From: JBEBSD01 sp040394475
Lineage (GTDB): Bacteria; Bacteroidota; Bacteroidia; Cytophagales; Spirosomataceae
Assembly (NCBI GenBank): GCA_040394475.1
Contig: JBEBSD010000045.1
Location: 1 to 50,791, forward strand
Length of the DNA stretch: 50,791 nucleotides
Direction: 5' to 3'
The translations under genes and the position numbers were made by a program. Positions 8,730-18,341 of this stretch are shown here, piece by piece. The notes beneath the pieces were generated by a model. The model made no database searches, was not told the origin of the DNA, and saw nothing but the letters and a program-made list of their open reading frames with translations. Position 1 is the stretch's first letter; each line of letters begins with the position of its first letter.

Positions 8730-10064
8730 ATGAAAAACTATTTTGCAAAACTGATTACTGGTACACTGGCTGTCATGCTCGCTGGCCTTAGCCCGGTTGC
8801 GGCGCAGCAGCGGCCCAACATCATTTTTGTCCTGACCGATGACCTGGGGTATTCGGATATTGGTTGTTACGGTAATCCGTTCATTCGTACACCTTTCCTC
8901 GATGCAATGGCTTCCAAAGGGTTGAAGGCCACGAACTATATCGTGAGCGCTCCCTCGTGTACGCCGTCCAGGGCATCGCTTCTTACCGGACGTTATCCTT
9001 CGAGGATGAACCTCCCTTACCCCATAGGACCGGGGTCAGAACAGGGCATTCCGGATCAGGAAGTAACCATTGCAGAAATGCTGAAAGCGATCGGCTACAA
9101 TACGGCGATGATCGGGAAGTGGCACCTGGGCGATTCAAAACCATACCACCACCCCACTGCCCAGGGATTTGACAATTACTACGGACTGCTGTACAGTCAT
9201 GATTATAAGCCCCCTTATGTAGCTACCGACACGACAATGAAACTATTCAGAAACCGTACACCGGAAATTTTCAAACCGGCGGATTCCTCTCTTACCGCAC
9301 GCTACACCGGGGAAGCCATCAGCTATGTCCGCAAGCAGACCAAAGACAAACCGTTTTTTCTTTACCTGGCTCACAATATGCCGCACCTTCCATTGGCTTC
9401 TTCCAAAAAGAATCAGGGGCGCTCGGCAGGCGGCCCGCTGGGCGATGTGATCGAAGAGTTGGACGAAGGGCTGGGGCAGCTGTGGGAAGCGCTGGAAAAA
9501 CAGGGCCTGGCAGACAACACGATTTTCTTCTTCTCGAGTGACAACGGTCCGTGGATCAACTATCCCCCCCGGATGGCATCCGATGGGTTTACCAAGCCCT
9601 GGCATGTCGGCACTGCCGGAATGTTGCGAGGGCACAAGGGTGTCACCTACGAGGGAGGCCACCGTGTACCATTCATCGTCTACTGGAAGGACCGCATTCC
9701 GGCAGGACAACTTCTGAATGCACCGATCAGCTGCCTCGATGTGCTGCCCAGCCTGGCGGAATGGACCGGCGCGCCTCTTCCGCAAAACCGCACCCTGGAC
9801 GGGCAATCGATCGCCGGGCTGCTGGAAGGGAAAAAACTCCCGGCGCCGCACCGTCCCATTTACTATGTACACGGAAAGGCCCAGGCTGTAAAACAGGAAA
9901 GCTGGAAATACAGGGTTTCCGAAAATGACGGCCGGCCGCTTGTCGAATTGTTTAACCTTGCTTTCGATCCCGGCGAACGCACAAATGTCATTGAAGAATT
10001 CCCGGAAATCGCCGCCCGCCTGAAACAATTACTGGAAGAGTTCCCCGGTGAAACGGAGAACTGA
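8730..10064 (+). CDS. Exported type I sulfatase (arylsulfatase A-like)
   Basis: 444 residues; signal peptide about 1-25 ending VAAQQ. The formylglycine motif is CTPSR (Cys77 to Arg81) followed by ASLLTGRYP. Metal-site residues are TDDLG (Asp37-Asp38) and SSDNG. GKWHLG is the standard catalytic-Lys block. It is a typical full-length arylsulfatase A-like enzyme and differs clearly from the upstream sulfatase, so this is not a recent duplication. No Shine-Dalgarno site is present; the 5' leader is the heptamer array. Downstream lie a 22-base tandem array and a strong terminator, so the transcription unit ends there. Confidence 0.92.
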   Translation: MKNYFAKLITGTLAVMLAGLSPVAAQQRPNIIFVLTDDLGYSDIGCYGNPFIRTPFLDAMASKGLKATNYIVSAPSCTPSRASLLTGRYPSRMNLPYPIGPGSEQGIPDQEVTIAEMLKAIGYNTAMIGKWHLGDSKPYHHPTAQGFDNYYGLLYSHDYKPPYVATDTTMKLFRNRTPEIFKPADSSLTARYTGEAISYVRKQTKDKPFFLYLAHNMPHLPLASSKKNQGRSAGGPLGDVIEELDEGLGQLWEALEKQGLADNTIFFFSSDNGPWINYPPRMASDGFTKPWHVGTAGMLRGHKGVTYEGGHRVPFIVYWKDRIPAGQLLNAPISCLDVLPSLAEWTGAPLPQNRTLDGQSIAGLLEGKKLPAPHRPIYYVHGKAQAVKQESWKYRVSENDGRPLVELFNLAFDPGERTNVIEEFPEIAARLKQLLEEFPGETEN

Positions 10065-10088
10065 TTGTCAGACTGGTCCCATCTTGAA

Positions 10089-10198
10089 CCCAATAAACGG
10101 TCACCTTGAGCCCATTATACAGTCATCCCGAGCCCAATAAACGGCCACCCTGAGCCCAATATACAGTCACCCTGAGCCCAATAAACGGTCATCCTGTT
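10089..10198. repeat. 22-base tandem array, five units
   Basis: Five contiguous 22-base units start at 10089, 10111, 10133, 10155 and 10177. Each starts CCCA and ends near TGAG. Odd units carry ATAAACGG and even units ATATACAG or TTATACAG, giving a 44-base higher-order pattern. A degenerate partial unit precedes at about 10074-10088. It lies between the sulfatase stop and the terminator. The stretch 10278-10407 beyond it shows nothing recognisable. Confidence 0.9.
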
Positions 10199-10230
10199 CT
10201 TCTGGTTACAACAGTCTGCAGGAAAGTTTC

Positions 10231-10277
10231 AAAAGGCCGGCAGCCGGATGGTTAAAATCATCGGGTGCCGGCCTTTT
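10231..10277 (+). terminator. Strong rho-independent terminator
   Basis: Twelve-base perfect arms AAAAGGCCGGCA and TGCCGGCCTTTT, with an inner GATG/CATC pairing in the loop. The 3' arm ends in TTTT. It closes the sulfatase transcription unit, 166 bases past the stop codon. Confidence 0.88.
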
Positions 10278-10407
10278 ACCAGTAAGTTGTTTGCAGGAAT
10301 ACCAAGCGGCCCCTAGGACCAGATTTCAGGCTGGTTTAATCAGTGCTTAAGCCTGTTACTGGCATTTCCCGAATGCTATAGTCAACCCACATGACATTTT
10401 TAAGCCC

Positions 10408-13251
10408 ATGAACAAATGGATTCTTATCGGCGGTGCGACGATGCTGGCAGGCTCCGCCTTATGGCTAAAGCTGTTTAGCCAGGAGGTCGACTATAACCGG
10501 GATGTGAAGCCTATTCTCAATAAAAATTGCATGGGCTGTCACGGCGGGGTCAAGAAGGCGGGAGACGTCAGCTTTCTTTTCGAGCACGAGCTGTTCGAAA
10601 AAGGAAAATCCGGCCGGATACCGGTTGTGAGGGGCAAAGCGGCAGACAGTGAAATGATACGCCGTATCACACACCACGATCCCGATGAAAGGATGCCGAA
10701 AGACGGTCCGCCGCTTTCAGACGATGATATTGCAGTCCTGAAAAAATGGATCAACCAGGGGGCTAAATGGGGAGAGCATTGGGCCTACCGGCGGGTTGAA
10801 AGGCCGGCCGTACCGGCCTTGCGATCGCTGGGAAATCTGTACGGTCTGCTGAATCCGGACGAACAGCAATGGGCAAAAAATGAAATCGATCATTTTATCC
10901 TGGAAAAACTCAACGAAAAAAAACTGCCGTTTGCTGCAGAGGCCGATAAGGCTACACTTATCCGGCGCGTCAGCCTGGACCTCACAGGGCTGCCGCCCAC
11001 CAAACAGGAAGTGGCCGATTTTATAGAAGACTCCTCGCCCGATGCCTATGAGAAGGTAGTCGACCGGCTGCTGCAAGCGCCTGCATACGGCGAGCGGTGG
11101 GCTTCTATGTGGATGGACCTCGCCCGGTATGCCGACACCAAAGGGTATGAAAAAGACGGTGGCAGAACCATCTGGCGTTTCCGTGATTATGTCGTGAAAG
11201 CCTTCAACGAGGACAAGCCATTTGACCAATTCACCCTGGAACAGCTCGCCGGTGATCTGTTTCCCGGTGAAGAGGGCTTGCCGGCCGAGGAGTTGCTCAT
11301 CGCGACGGCCTTCCACCGCAATACAATGAACAATGACGAGGGCGGAACCTCGGATGAAGAGTTCAGGGTAGCTGCGCAGATCGACCGGGTGAACACGACC
11401 TGGGAGGTCTGGCAGGGCACTACCTTTGGTTGTGTGCAGTGCCACAGCCATCCTTACGACCCGATTACCCAGGAAGAGTATTACCGCTATATGGCCTTCT
11501 TCAACAATACGCGGGATGAAGACGTTCCGAGTGAAGCGCCGACCCTGAGATTCTATTCCGGGGAGGACTCCCTTCAGATGTCGCGGGTAAAAGAATGGGT
11601 CAAAACGCATGACGCTTCAAGAACCGGTGAAATCGTGCAGTTCATGCGGGTGATGGAACCCAAAATCCAGTCACAGCACTTTGACAGTTTCGACAACGCC
11701 ACCTTCCTTTCAGATGCCGTGGGACTGAAACATAACGGATCGGCACGCTTGCCTGAAGTCGCTTTAACAGGAAAACCCGGACTCCTTCTCTCGCTGAACA
11801 ACCGGGCAGAAAAAGCAACCCTGACGATCCGTCTTGACGCACGTGACGGAGAACCCATAGCGCATTACCCGCTTCCGGTGAATGGCAGGCGCGATACAAT
11901 CATCATAGTACCGGTAACCGCAAAAAGCGGAAAGCGCGATCTGTATTTTTGTCTGGACAGTCCCAAAAACCCGGACGTATGGGTCGCTATCAGATGGTTG
12001 GCATTCCAGGAGGGGCTGCCCGGCAACGAACTCCCGGGCTATGAACAAGTGGTTGCTGATTATACGGGCATTCTGACCAAAAGAGTCGAGGAAATTCCAG
12101 TTCTATGGGAAGGGAAAAACGAGTTTGCGCGTCAAACACATGTTTTTGAAAGGGGAAACTGGTTAGTTAAAGGCAATGAGGTCACTCCGGGTGTACCGGG
12201 GCTTTTCCCGCCCATGCCGCCGGAAGCGCCCAAAAACCGCCTGGGGCTGGCCCGGTGGATGATCAGCCGGGAGAATCCGCTTACCGCACGGGTGATTGTC
12301 AACAGGTTCTGGGAACAATTGTTCGGCACGGGAATCGTCGAGACGCTGGAAGACTTTGGCTCGCAGGGGAACGAACCCACCCATCCGGAACTGCTCGACT
12401 GGCTGGCGGTCTCGTTGATGGAAGATTATCAATGGAGCACCAAAGCACTTCTAAAGAAGATCGTGATGGCGGCGGCTTACCGGCAAAACTCAAGAACCGA
12501 CAGTCTGACACGAGAAAAAGACCCCTGGAATACCTGGATTTCAAGAGGCCCCCGCGTCCGCCTGAGCGCCGAACAAGTACGGGATCAGGCGCTCGCCGTC
12601 AGCGGGCTGCTGTCTCCCAAAATGTACGGCCCCAGTGTGATGCCGCCCCAACCGGATGGCATTTGGCTGTCGCCCTACAGCGGCGCCCTGTGGATAGAAA
12701 GCGAGGGGGAAGATCGCTACCGGAGGGCTGTGTACACCTACTGGAAACGCACGGCCCCTTACCCGTCGATGATGACGTTCGATGCACCGAGCCGGGAATT
12801 CTGTCAATCCCGGCGTATCCGGACCAACACGCCCTTACAGGCGTTGGTCACGCTGAACGACCCGGTGTACCTGGAAGCGGCGGAGCGACTGGCAATCGCC
12901 ATGCAGCAGCAGGGAAAAACACTGCAAGAGCAACTACGGGCGGGCTATCGTATGCTGACTTTCCAGCCTATCGGGGAAAAAAGCCTGGCAGTTCTGGAAA
13001 AAATGTACTACGAGGCTCTCCGGACCTACCAGGCAAAACCCCTTGAGGCGGATAGTATTTTGACAGCAAGCGGTGGAAAGTTCCGGGAGGCGCCCTGGCT
13101 GGCAGCCAAGCCGGACGTACCTATGCAGGCCGCACCTATGCAGGCCGCACCTGAGCCGGCCGCACCTGAGCCGGCCACCCCTGAACTGGCGGCCCTGACC
13201 GTTACAGCCAATGTCATGTTAAATCTGGATAATGTCGTAACCAAGGAATAA
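10408..13251 (+). CDS. Planctomycete-type cytochrome-like protein (PSCyt1-DUF1549-DUF1553), copy A
   Basis: 947 residues. An N-terminal hydrophobic anchor (about 3-23) is followed by a heme-c-type motif CMGCH (Cys41, Cys44, His45). DUF1549 covers about 155-365 (DHFILEKL, SLDLTGLPPT, YGERWASMWMDLARYADT) and contains a second CxxCH, CVQCH (342-346). Residues about 420-535 resemble a CBM6-like beta-sandwich. DUF1553 runs from NRLGLARW (610) to about 870. The C-terminus carries a pentapeptide repeat from a 15-base tandem repeat. The family is abundant in Planctomycetes and is proposed to act in periplasmic oxidation or carbohydrate breakdown; the reaction is not established. The DUF1501 partner starts 5 bases after the stop. 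Confidence 0.9.
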   Translation: MNKWILIGGATMLAGSALWLKLFSQEVDYNRDVKPILNKNCMGCHGGVKKAGDVSFLFEHELFEKGKSGRIPVVRGKAADSEMIRRITHHDPDERMPKDGPPLSDDDIAVLKKWINQGAKWGEHWAYRRVERPAVPALRSLGNLYGLLNPDEQQWAKNEIDHFILEKLNEKKLPFAAEADKATLIRRVSLDLTGLPPTKQEVADFIEDSSPDAYEKVVDRLLQAPAYGERWASMWMDLARYADTKGYEKDGGRTIWRFRDYVVKAFNEDKPFDQFTLEQLAGDLFPGEEGLPAEELLIATAFHRNTMNNDEGGTSDEEFRVAAQIDRVNTTWEVWQGTTFGCVQCHSHPYDPITQEEYYRYMAFFNNTRDEDVPSEAPTLRFYSGEDSLQMSRVKEWVKTHDASRTGEIVQFMRVMEPKIQSQHFDSFDNATFLSDAVGLKHNGSARLPEVALTGKPGLLLSLNNRAEKATLTIRLDARDGEPIAHYPLPVNGRRDTIIIVPVTAKSGKRDLYFCLDSPKNPDVWVAIRWLAFQEGLPGNELPGYEQVVADYTGILTKRVEEIPVLWEGKNEFARQTHVFERGNWLVKGNEVTPGVPGLFPPMPPEAPKNRLGLARWMISRENPLTARVIVNRFWEQLFGTGIVETLEDFGSQGNEPTHPELLDWLAVSLMEDYQWSTKALLKKIVMAAAYRQNSRTDSLTREKDPWNTWISRGPRVRLSAEQVRDQALAVSGLLSPKMYGPSVMPPQPDGIWLSPYSGALWIESEGEDRYRRAVYTYWKRTAPYPSMMTFDAPSREFCQSRRIRTNTPLQALVTLNDPVYLEAAERLAIAMQQQGKTLQEQLRAGYRMLTFQPIGEKSLAVLEKMYYEALRTYQAKPLEADSILTASGGKFREAPWLAAKPDVPMQAAPMQAAPEPAAPEPATPELAALTVTANVMLNLDNVVTKE
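13120..13194 (+). repeat. In-frame 15-base tandem repeat, five units
   Basis: Units start at 13120, 13135, 13150, 13165 and 13180, encoding PMQAA, PMQAA, PEPAA, PEPAT, PELAA (residues 905-929). The first two are identical in DNA. The repeat lies just before the family C-terminal motif ending TANVMLNLDNVVTKE and looks like a young insertion that keeps frame. Confidence 0.9.
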
Positions 13252-13256
13252 ATGTA

Positions 13257-14720
13257 ATGGAAAAGCTGCTGAAAACGCTGCAACATACCGCGTTGCAACA
13301 TCAAACCAGGCGCCACTTTTTGTCTGCCTGCGGTTTCGGGATTGGCTCTCTGGGACTGGGCTACCTGATGGGATCCTGTCAGACTCCGGAAGCGCCGGCG
13401 GAAGCGGCTCAGGAACGGGTTCCGCAATTCGCTCCGACCGCCAAACGGGTAATCTATATTCACATGGCAGGGGCTCCCTCGCAGCTGGAACTTTTTGATT
13501 ACAAACCTGAGCTGCAGAAGTACCATGGAATGGATTGTCCGGCAGAATTCCTGGAAGGAAAGAAATTTGCTTTTATCCAGGGTGTCCCCAAAATGCTGGG
13601 ACCTCAGGGCAAGTTCCGGCAATACGGACAGTCAGGAGCATGGCTGTCGGATTATATTCCCCATCTGCAGACTGTTGCCGACGAAATCACTTTTTTAAAG
13701 GCGGTGCATACCAACGAGTTCAACCATGCTCCTGCACAGTTGCTCATGCATACCGGCACCCCGCGCCTGGGACGGCCCAGCCTGGGATCGTGGGCTGCCT
13801 ACGGGTTAGGGTCGGAAAACCAGAATTTACCGGGTTTTATCGTATTGACATCCGGTGGAAAACAGCCCGACGCCGGTAAAAGCGTCTGGGGAAGCGGCTT
13901 TCTCCCGTCCGTGTACCAGGGGGTCCAGTGCCGCACGGGAGGCGATCCCGTCCTGTATGTGTCCGATCCCTCGGGAATGAACCGCGACTTGCGCCGTCAG
14001 ACGATCGACGCCATCAACCAGATCAACCAGCAGGTGTATGAGGAGGTACAAGATCCGGAAATACTCACGCGCATCAGTCAGTATGAGATGGCTTTCCGCA
14101 TGCAGATGTCCGTTCCCGAGGTAATGGACGTCTCCAAAGAACCGCCCTTTATCCTGGACATGTACGGAGTAAAGCCGGGAGACGCAACGTTTGCCATGAA
14201 TTGTCTGCTCGCCCGTAAGCTGGTAGAAAACGGTGTACGGTTTGTCCAGCTTTTTGACTGGGGATGGGACGGGCACGGGACTTCCGCGGACCATAATGTA
14301 GAGGGCGGCCTGCGGCAAAAATGCCTGGAGTCCGATCAGTCGGTAACAGCCTTGCTCCGGGACCTTAAAATGCGCGGGCTCCTGGACGACACGCTGGTGA
14401 TATGGGGAGCAGAGTTCGGGCGCACGCCCATGCAGGAAAACCGCAACGGATTGGTAATGCCCTATATGGGCCGTGACCATCACCTGGAAGCTTTCACGAT
14501 GTGGATGGCCGGCGGAGGAACCAAGCGGGGCTTCAGTTACGGAGAGACGGATGAACTCGGCTATTACGGTGTCAACGGCCGTGTCCATGTGCATGACCTC
14601 CAGGCTACGATTCTCCACCTGATGGGCTTTGACCATGAAAAGTTTACCTACCCCTTTCAGGGACGCAATTTCAGGCTGACGGATACGGAAGGACATGTCA
14701 TTTCACCCATCATCGCCTGA
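13257..14720 (+). CDS. Tat-exported DUF1501 protein, copy A
   Basis: 487 residues. The N-terminus has a twin-arginine signal, TRRHFLSACGFGIGSLGLG (Arg18-Arg19), then MGSC with Cys41, so it may also be lipidated. DUF1501 belongs to the alkaline phosphatase/sulfatase-like superfamily. Family motifs visible are HMAGAPSQLELFDYKP, GRPSLGSWAAYGLGSEN, WGWDGHG, WGAEFGRTP and GRDHH near the end. It follows the PSCyt1/DUF1553 gene by 5 bases and the pairing recurs at 15067-19814, so the two products very likely act together outside the cytoplasm. The biochemical activity is not known. Confidence 0.9.
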   Translation: MEKLLKTLQHTALQHQTRRHFLSACGFGIGSLGLGYLMGSCQTPEAPAEAAQERVPQFAPTAKRVIYIHMAGAPSQLELFDYKPELQKYHGMDCPAEFLEGKKFAFIQGVPKMLGPQGKFRQYGQSGAWLSDYIPHLQTVADEITFLKAVHTNEFNHAPAQLLMHTGTPRLGRPSLGSWAAYGLGSENQNLPGFIVLTSGGKQPDAGKSVWGSGFLPSVYQGVQCRTGGDPVLYVSDPSGMNRDLRRQTIDAINQINQQVYEEVQDPEILTRISQYEMAFRMQMSVPEVMDVSKEPPFILDMYGVKPGDATFAMNCLLARKLVENGVRFVQLFDWGWDGHGTSADHNVEGGLRQKCLESDQSVTALLRDLKMRGLLDDTLVIWGAEFGRTPMQENRNGLVMPYMGRDHHLEAFTMWMAGGGTKRGFSYGETDELGYYGVNGRVHVHDLQATILHLMGFDHEKFTYPFQGRNFRLTDTEGHVISPIIA

Positions 14721-14929
14721 AAGGCGGGAAACGTCCGTTCAGATTACTTTCCGGAAACAAAAAAGGGGCGCATCTTCGCCACCACCAACCTCAACCTGTA
14801 TTGCTTTGAAGCGATTTATTAGGGTTCAATAAAAACGCCTTTTATTGTTTTGTTCTCATCAAAGGTATTTGCGAAAACATAAAAACCGAAATGCGATCTT
14901 TCCCAATGGACAAGTCAGCAGCCCTGCAT

Positions 14930-14958
14930 TTTGTCCGGCAACGCCATCCCTAAATTTG
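14930..14958 (+). promoter_or_regulatory. Promoter for the second PSCyt1/DUF1501 pair
   Basis: TTTG at 14930-14933 and TAAATTTG at 14951-14958, 17 bases apart, match the Bacteroidota TTTG / TAnnTTTG pattern. The predicted start of transcription near 14965 leaves a leader of about 100 bases before the ATG at 15067. The rest of the 346-base spacer (14721-15066) shows no ORF above a few codons and no clear terminator. Confidence 0.65.
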
Positions 14959-15043
14959 CGAATTCAGTAAATATTGCCGATTTTGTACTTCTTAAGTAGG
15001 GATTGATCCCGAAATAGTTCAGGATTTTACGTACAGAATCGCA

Positions 15044-15070
15044 ATGAAATTAAAATTGCTGCGCAAATGA
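15044..15070 (+). other. Eight-codon leader ORF overlapping the downstream start codon
   Basis: ATG at 15044 opens a frame encoding MKLKLLRK and ends at TGA 15068-15070. That TGA overlaps the ATG at 15067 in the arrangement ATGA. Translational coupling is possible. The overlap is seen in the sequence; use of the mini-ORF is not shown. Confidence 0.35.
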
Positions 15071-18000
15071 AGCCAATACCGCTGGTCCGTACTACTTTTC
15101 GATGGGTTCAGCTTGGATTACCTGCCTTTTGCTTCCTGCTGCTGACAGCCTGTGGGGTAGAAAAACCTGCCGAAATCGTGCAGGCCGAAAAACATTTGCC
15201 CGATCTCATCGATTTCAATTATGATGTCAAGCCTATTTTATCCGACAAATGCTTCGCCTGCCACGGCCCTGATCTGAAAAGCCGGGAGGCTGATTTAAGA
15301 CTTGATACCGAAGAAGGCGCTTATGCCGCGCTGAAAGACGGTGGGCATGCCATCGTACCGGGAAATCTTTCCGCAAGTATCGTATTTGCCCGGTTGCTTT
15401 CCGATGATCCGGAACTGAAAATGCCGCCGCCTTCCTCTAATTTAACCCTAAATGCCAGGGAGATTGCCACCCTCGTCCGGTGGATCGAGCAAGGGGCAGC
15501 GTACAAACCCCATTGGTCGTTCATCAAACCCGAAAAACCGAAAATTCCTTCCCCACGACTTTCGGGATGGGCAACATCGCCAATCGATGCTTTCATCCTG
15601 CAGCGCCTGGAACAGGAAAGCCTGGAACCATCCCCTGAAGCCAACCGGGAAGACCTGATCCGGCGGGCCAGTTTTGACCTCACCGGGCTCCCCCCTACCC
15701 TGGCGGAAATCGATCGCTTTGTAGCCGACAGTGCCTCCGACGCCTACGAAAAGCTGATTGATCGCCTGCTGGGATCGCCGGCCTACGGAGAGCGCATGGC
15801 AAGTGAATGGATGGATGTTTCCCGCTATGCCGACAGCGACGGTTACCTGGATGATAAACACCGTGATTTCTCGCCCTGGCGCGACTGGGTCATCCGGACT
15901 TTTAACCGCAACATGCCTTACGATCAGTTTATTACCTGGCAACTGGCCGGTGACCTGATCCCCAACCGCTCCAAAGAAAGTATCCTCGCCACAGCCTTTA
16001 ACCGCTTACATAAAAAAAACTCGGAAGCAGGAATTGTTTTCGAAGAGTACCGGGTAGAATACAATGCCGACAGGGTGCAGACGGTGAGCCAGGGGATCCT
16101 GGGGCTTTCGGTGCAATGTGCGCGCTGTCATGACCATAAATACGACCCGGTCAGCCAGGAGGATTATTATAAAATGTTCGGTTTTTTTAACAGTACCGAT
16201 GAAACCGGCAGTCCCGTCTACGGTCCCGACCAGACACCTGGTCCGGCACTCCTCCTGACAGACGGAGAACAAGAGCAGCTCCTCCGCTTTCTCGATCACC
16301 AGTTGGCCGACTTGGAAACCCGGCACGCGGCCAATGCCGTTATGCCGGGTTTTCCGGACTGGCTATCCAAAACTACCCTCACCGGGGAGGCGATCGGACA
16401 GCAGCTTAACAAGGACCTGGTAGCCTATTATCCGTTCGACAAGCTGGAGACAGGATCCGATCAGAAAATCGTAACCCCCAACCTCGTCAACCGGAAACAG
16501 CCGGCCACTTGCAACGACCCCGTCCTGAAACCCGGAATAAAGGGAAATGCCTATTTCGTAAATGATTATAATTCCATCCGGCTGGGCCACCAGATTGGCT
16601 GGCATGAACGGACGGAACCGTTTTCGGTAAGTTTGTGGATCCATCCGGAAACAGTCTATCCGGATGCCGGGATATTTTACCATTGCGAAGACATCAGGGT
16701 CGGTTACAAAGGCTACTCTCTGCGGCTGGAAAATAATAAGCTCCAGTTTATAATCGCGCATTCCTACCCGCAGAATGCCATTCAGGTCAGTACAGTCGAT
16801 GCGGTACCGGTGAAAAAGTGGACCCAGGTAACCGTTACCTACGACGGCTCCAGCAAGGCCGCCGGCGCCCGGATTTATATCGATGGCAAACCGGCTGCCG
16901 TCACGACCGACTTTGACAATCTTTACAAAGGCATTCTCTTTGAAAAAGACATCCATACCTATGGCTTTTCAGGCTTTACCCTGGGGCAGCGCAACCTGCT
17001 GATCCCATTCAAAGACGGCGGGATCGATGAGCTGAGGATTTACGACCGGGAACTGGCTGCCCTGGAAATTTTATACAGCCATAACCCTGAAGCGGCCGGC
17101 AAGGTTCTCCGGGACCCGCGCCTGCCGATGCACAAAAACCTGCTCAGCGAGTATTACCGTTCTCATTTCGACCCCCGTGAAAAAAGCCTGCAAGACAGTC
17201 TCAGGCGGATCCGGACTGAGAAGAACACCTTAATGAACGCTATCCCGGAAATAATGGTGATGGGCGACTTGCCCGAACCCCGCCCTACCTACGTGCTCGA
17301 CAGGGGCGTCTATAATGCTCCGGAGAAAGAAGTAACGCCGGGCACCCCGGAAAGCGTTTTTCCTTTTGATGACAAATTGCCCCGGAACCGGCTGGGGTTA
17401 GCCCAGTGGATTTTTGACAAAGAGAACCCGCTTACTGCAAGAGTATTTGTCAACCGGGTCTGGCAATTGCATTTTGGCAAGGGGCTCGTCCGGTCAGCCG
17501 GAGATTTCGGCAACCAGGGGGATCTGCCTTCCCATCCGCAACTCCTCGACTGGCTGGCCCTGGAATTCAGGGATTCAGGATGGGATATCAAAAAACTTCA
17601 CAAGACGATCATGTTATCGGCCACTTACCGGCAGCGCTCTGCGGTAACCCCTATGCTGGCCGAAAAGGACCCCGACAACATCCTGCTCGCCCGGGGCGCC
17701 CGATTCCGGCTCAGCGCCGAAATGATCCGGGACAACTCATTGGCTATCAGTGGACTGTTGGTCAACAAGCCTGGAGGAAAAAGTGCTTATCCCTATCAGC
17801 CGGAAGGGATCTGGGAGGAGCTGAGCGATAAGGTATGGCGCTATAATTATTTGCAGGAACCCGGGGAAGGCTTGTACCGCCGAAGCCTGTATACGATCTG
17901 GAAACGGACTTCTCCCCCACCTTCCATGCTGATTTTTGATGCGCCCGAACGCGGGGAATGTGTCGTTACACGACGTATTACCAGCACTCCGCTCCAGGCG

Positions 18001-18333
18001 CTGGTGTTATTGAATGATCCCCAGCACATCGAATCAGCCCGGGTATTGGCAGAAAAACTCCTGCACGAAAAGACCAGCAACCACGATGCGCGGCTGTTCA
18101 AAGCCTTCCGGTTGATTACCGGCCGGTATCCGGATACAGCTGAGAAGGATATCCTGCAGCAATTTTATTCGGAGGAACTGAAACATTTCAAGGAGAAACC
18201 CCGGCAGGCCCTGGATTACCTGGGTACCGGAACCCTTAAATGGGACCGTTCCCTCCACCCGGCAGAAATTGCGGCCCTGGCCACGGTTACCAATTCCATT
18301 ATGAACACAGACGAGGCATTCACCCGGAAATAA
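15067..18333 (+). CDS. PSCyt1-DUF1549-LamG-DUF1553 lipoprotein, copy B
   Basis: 1088 residues. A lipoprotein signal ends LLLTAC with Cys29. The first heme-c-type motif is CFACH (62-66). DUF1549 spans about 170-365 (DAFILQRL, SFDLTGLPPT, YGERMASEWMDVSRYADS), with the second motif CARCH (351-355) followed by DHKYDPVSQEDYY. Residues about 435-680 form a LamG/concanavalin-like domain (YYPFDKL, FSVSLWIHPETV, WTQVTVTYDGS, IYIDGKPA, GGIDELRIYDREL), and DUF1553 follows from NRLGLAQW (about 773). The LamG domain replaces the CBM6-like part of copy A, suggesting a different glycan target. A promoter lies about 110 bases upstream. It is followed by the second DUF1501 gene. Confidence 0.9.
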   Translation: MKPIPLVRTTFRWVQLGLPAFCFLLLTACGVEKPAEIVQAEKHLPDLIDFNYDVKPILSDKCFACHGPDLKSREADLRLDTEEGAYAALKDGGHAIVPGNLSASIVFARLLSDDPELKMPPPSSNLTLNAREIATLVRWIEQGAAYKPHWSFIKPEKPKIPSPRLSGWATSPIDAFILQRLEQESLEPSPEANREDLIRRASFDLTGLPPTLAEIDRFVADSASDAYEKLIDRLLGSPAYGERMASEWMDVSRYADSDGYLDDKHRDFSPWRDWVIRTFNRNMPYDQFITWQLAGDLIPNRSKESILATAFNRLHKKNSEAGIVFEEYRVEYNADRVQTVSQGILGLSVQCARCHDHKYDPVSQEDYYKMFGFFNSTDETGSPVYGPDQTPGPALLLTDGEQEQLLRFLDHQLADLETRHAANAVMPGFPDWLSKTTLTGEAIGQQLNKDLVAYYPFDKLETGSDQKIVTPNLVNRKQPATCNDPVLKPGIKGNAYFVNDYNSIRLGHQIGWHERTEPFSVSLWIHPETVYPDAGIFYHCEDIRVGYKGYSLRLENNKLQFIIAHSYPQNAIQVSTVDAVPVKKWTQVTVTYDGSSKAAGARIYIDGKPAAVTTDFDNLYKGILFEKDIHTYGFSGFTLGQRNLLIPFKDGGIDELRIYDRELAALEILYSHNPEAAGKVLRDPRLPMHKNLLSEYYRSHFDPREKSLQDSLRRIRTEKNTLMNAIPEIMVMGDLPEPRPTYVLDRGVYNAPEKEVTPGTPESVFPFDDKLPRNRLGLAQWIFDKENPLTARVFVNRVWQLHFGKGLVRSAGDFGNQGDLPSHPQLLDWLALEFRDSGWDIKKLHKTIMLSATYRQRSAVTPMLAEKDPDNILLARGARFRLSAEMIRDNSLAISGLLVNKPGGKSAYPYQPEGIWEELSDKVWRYNYLQEPGEGLYRRSLYTIWKRTSPPPSMLIFDAPERGECVVTRRITSTPLQALVLLNDPQHIESARVLAEKLLHEKTSNHDARLFKAFRLITGRYPDTAEKDILQQFYSEELKHFKEKPRQALDYLGTGTLKWDRSLHPAEIAALATVTNSIMNTDEAFTRK

Positions 18334-18341
18334 AGGCACTT

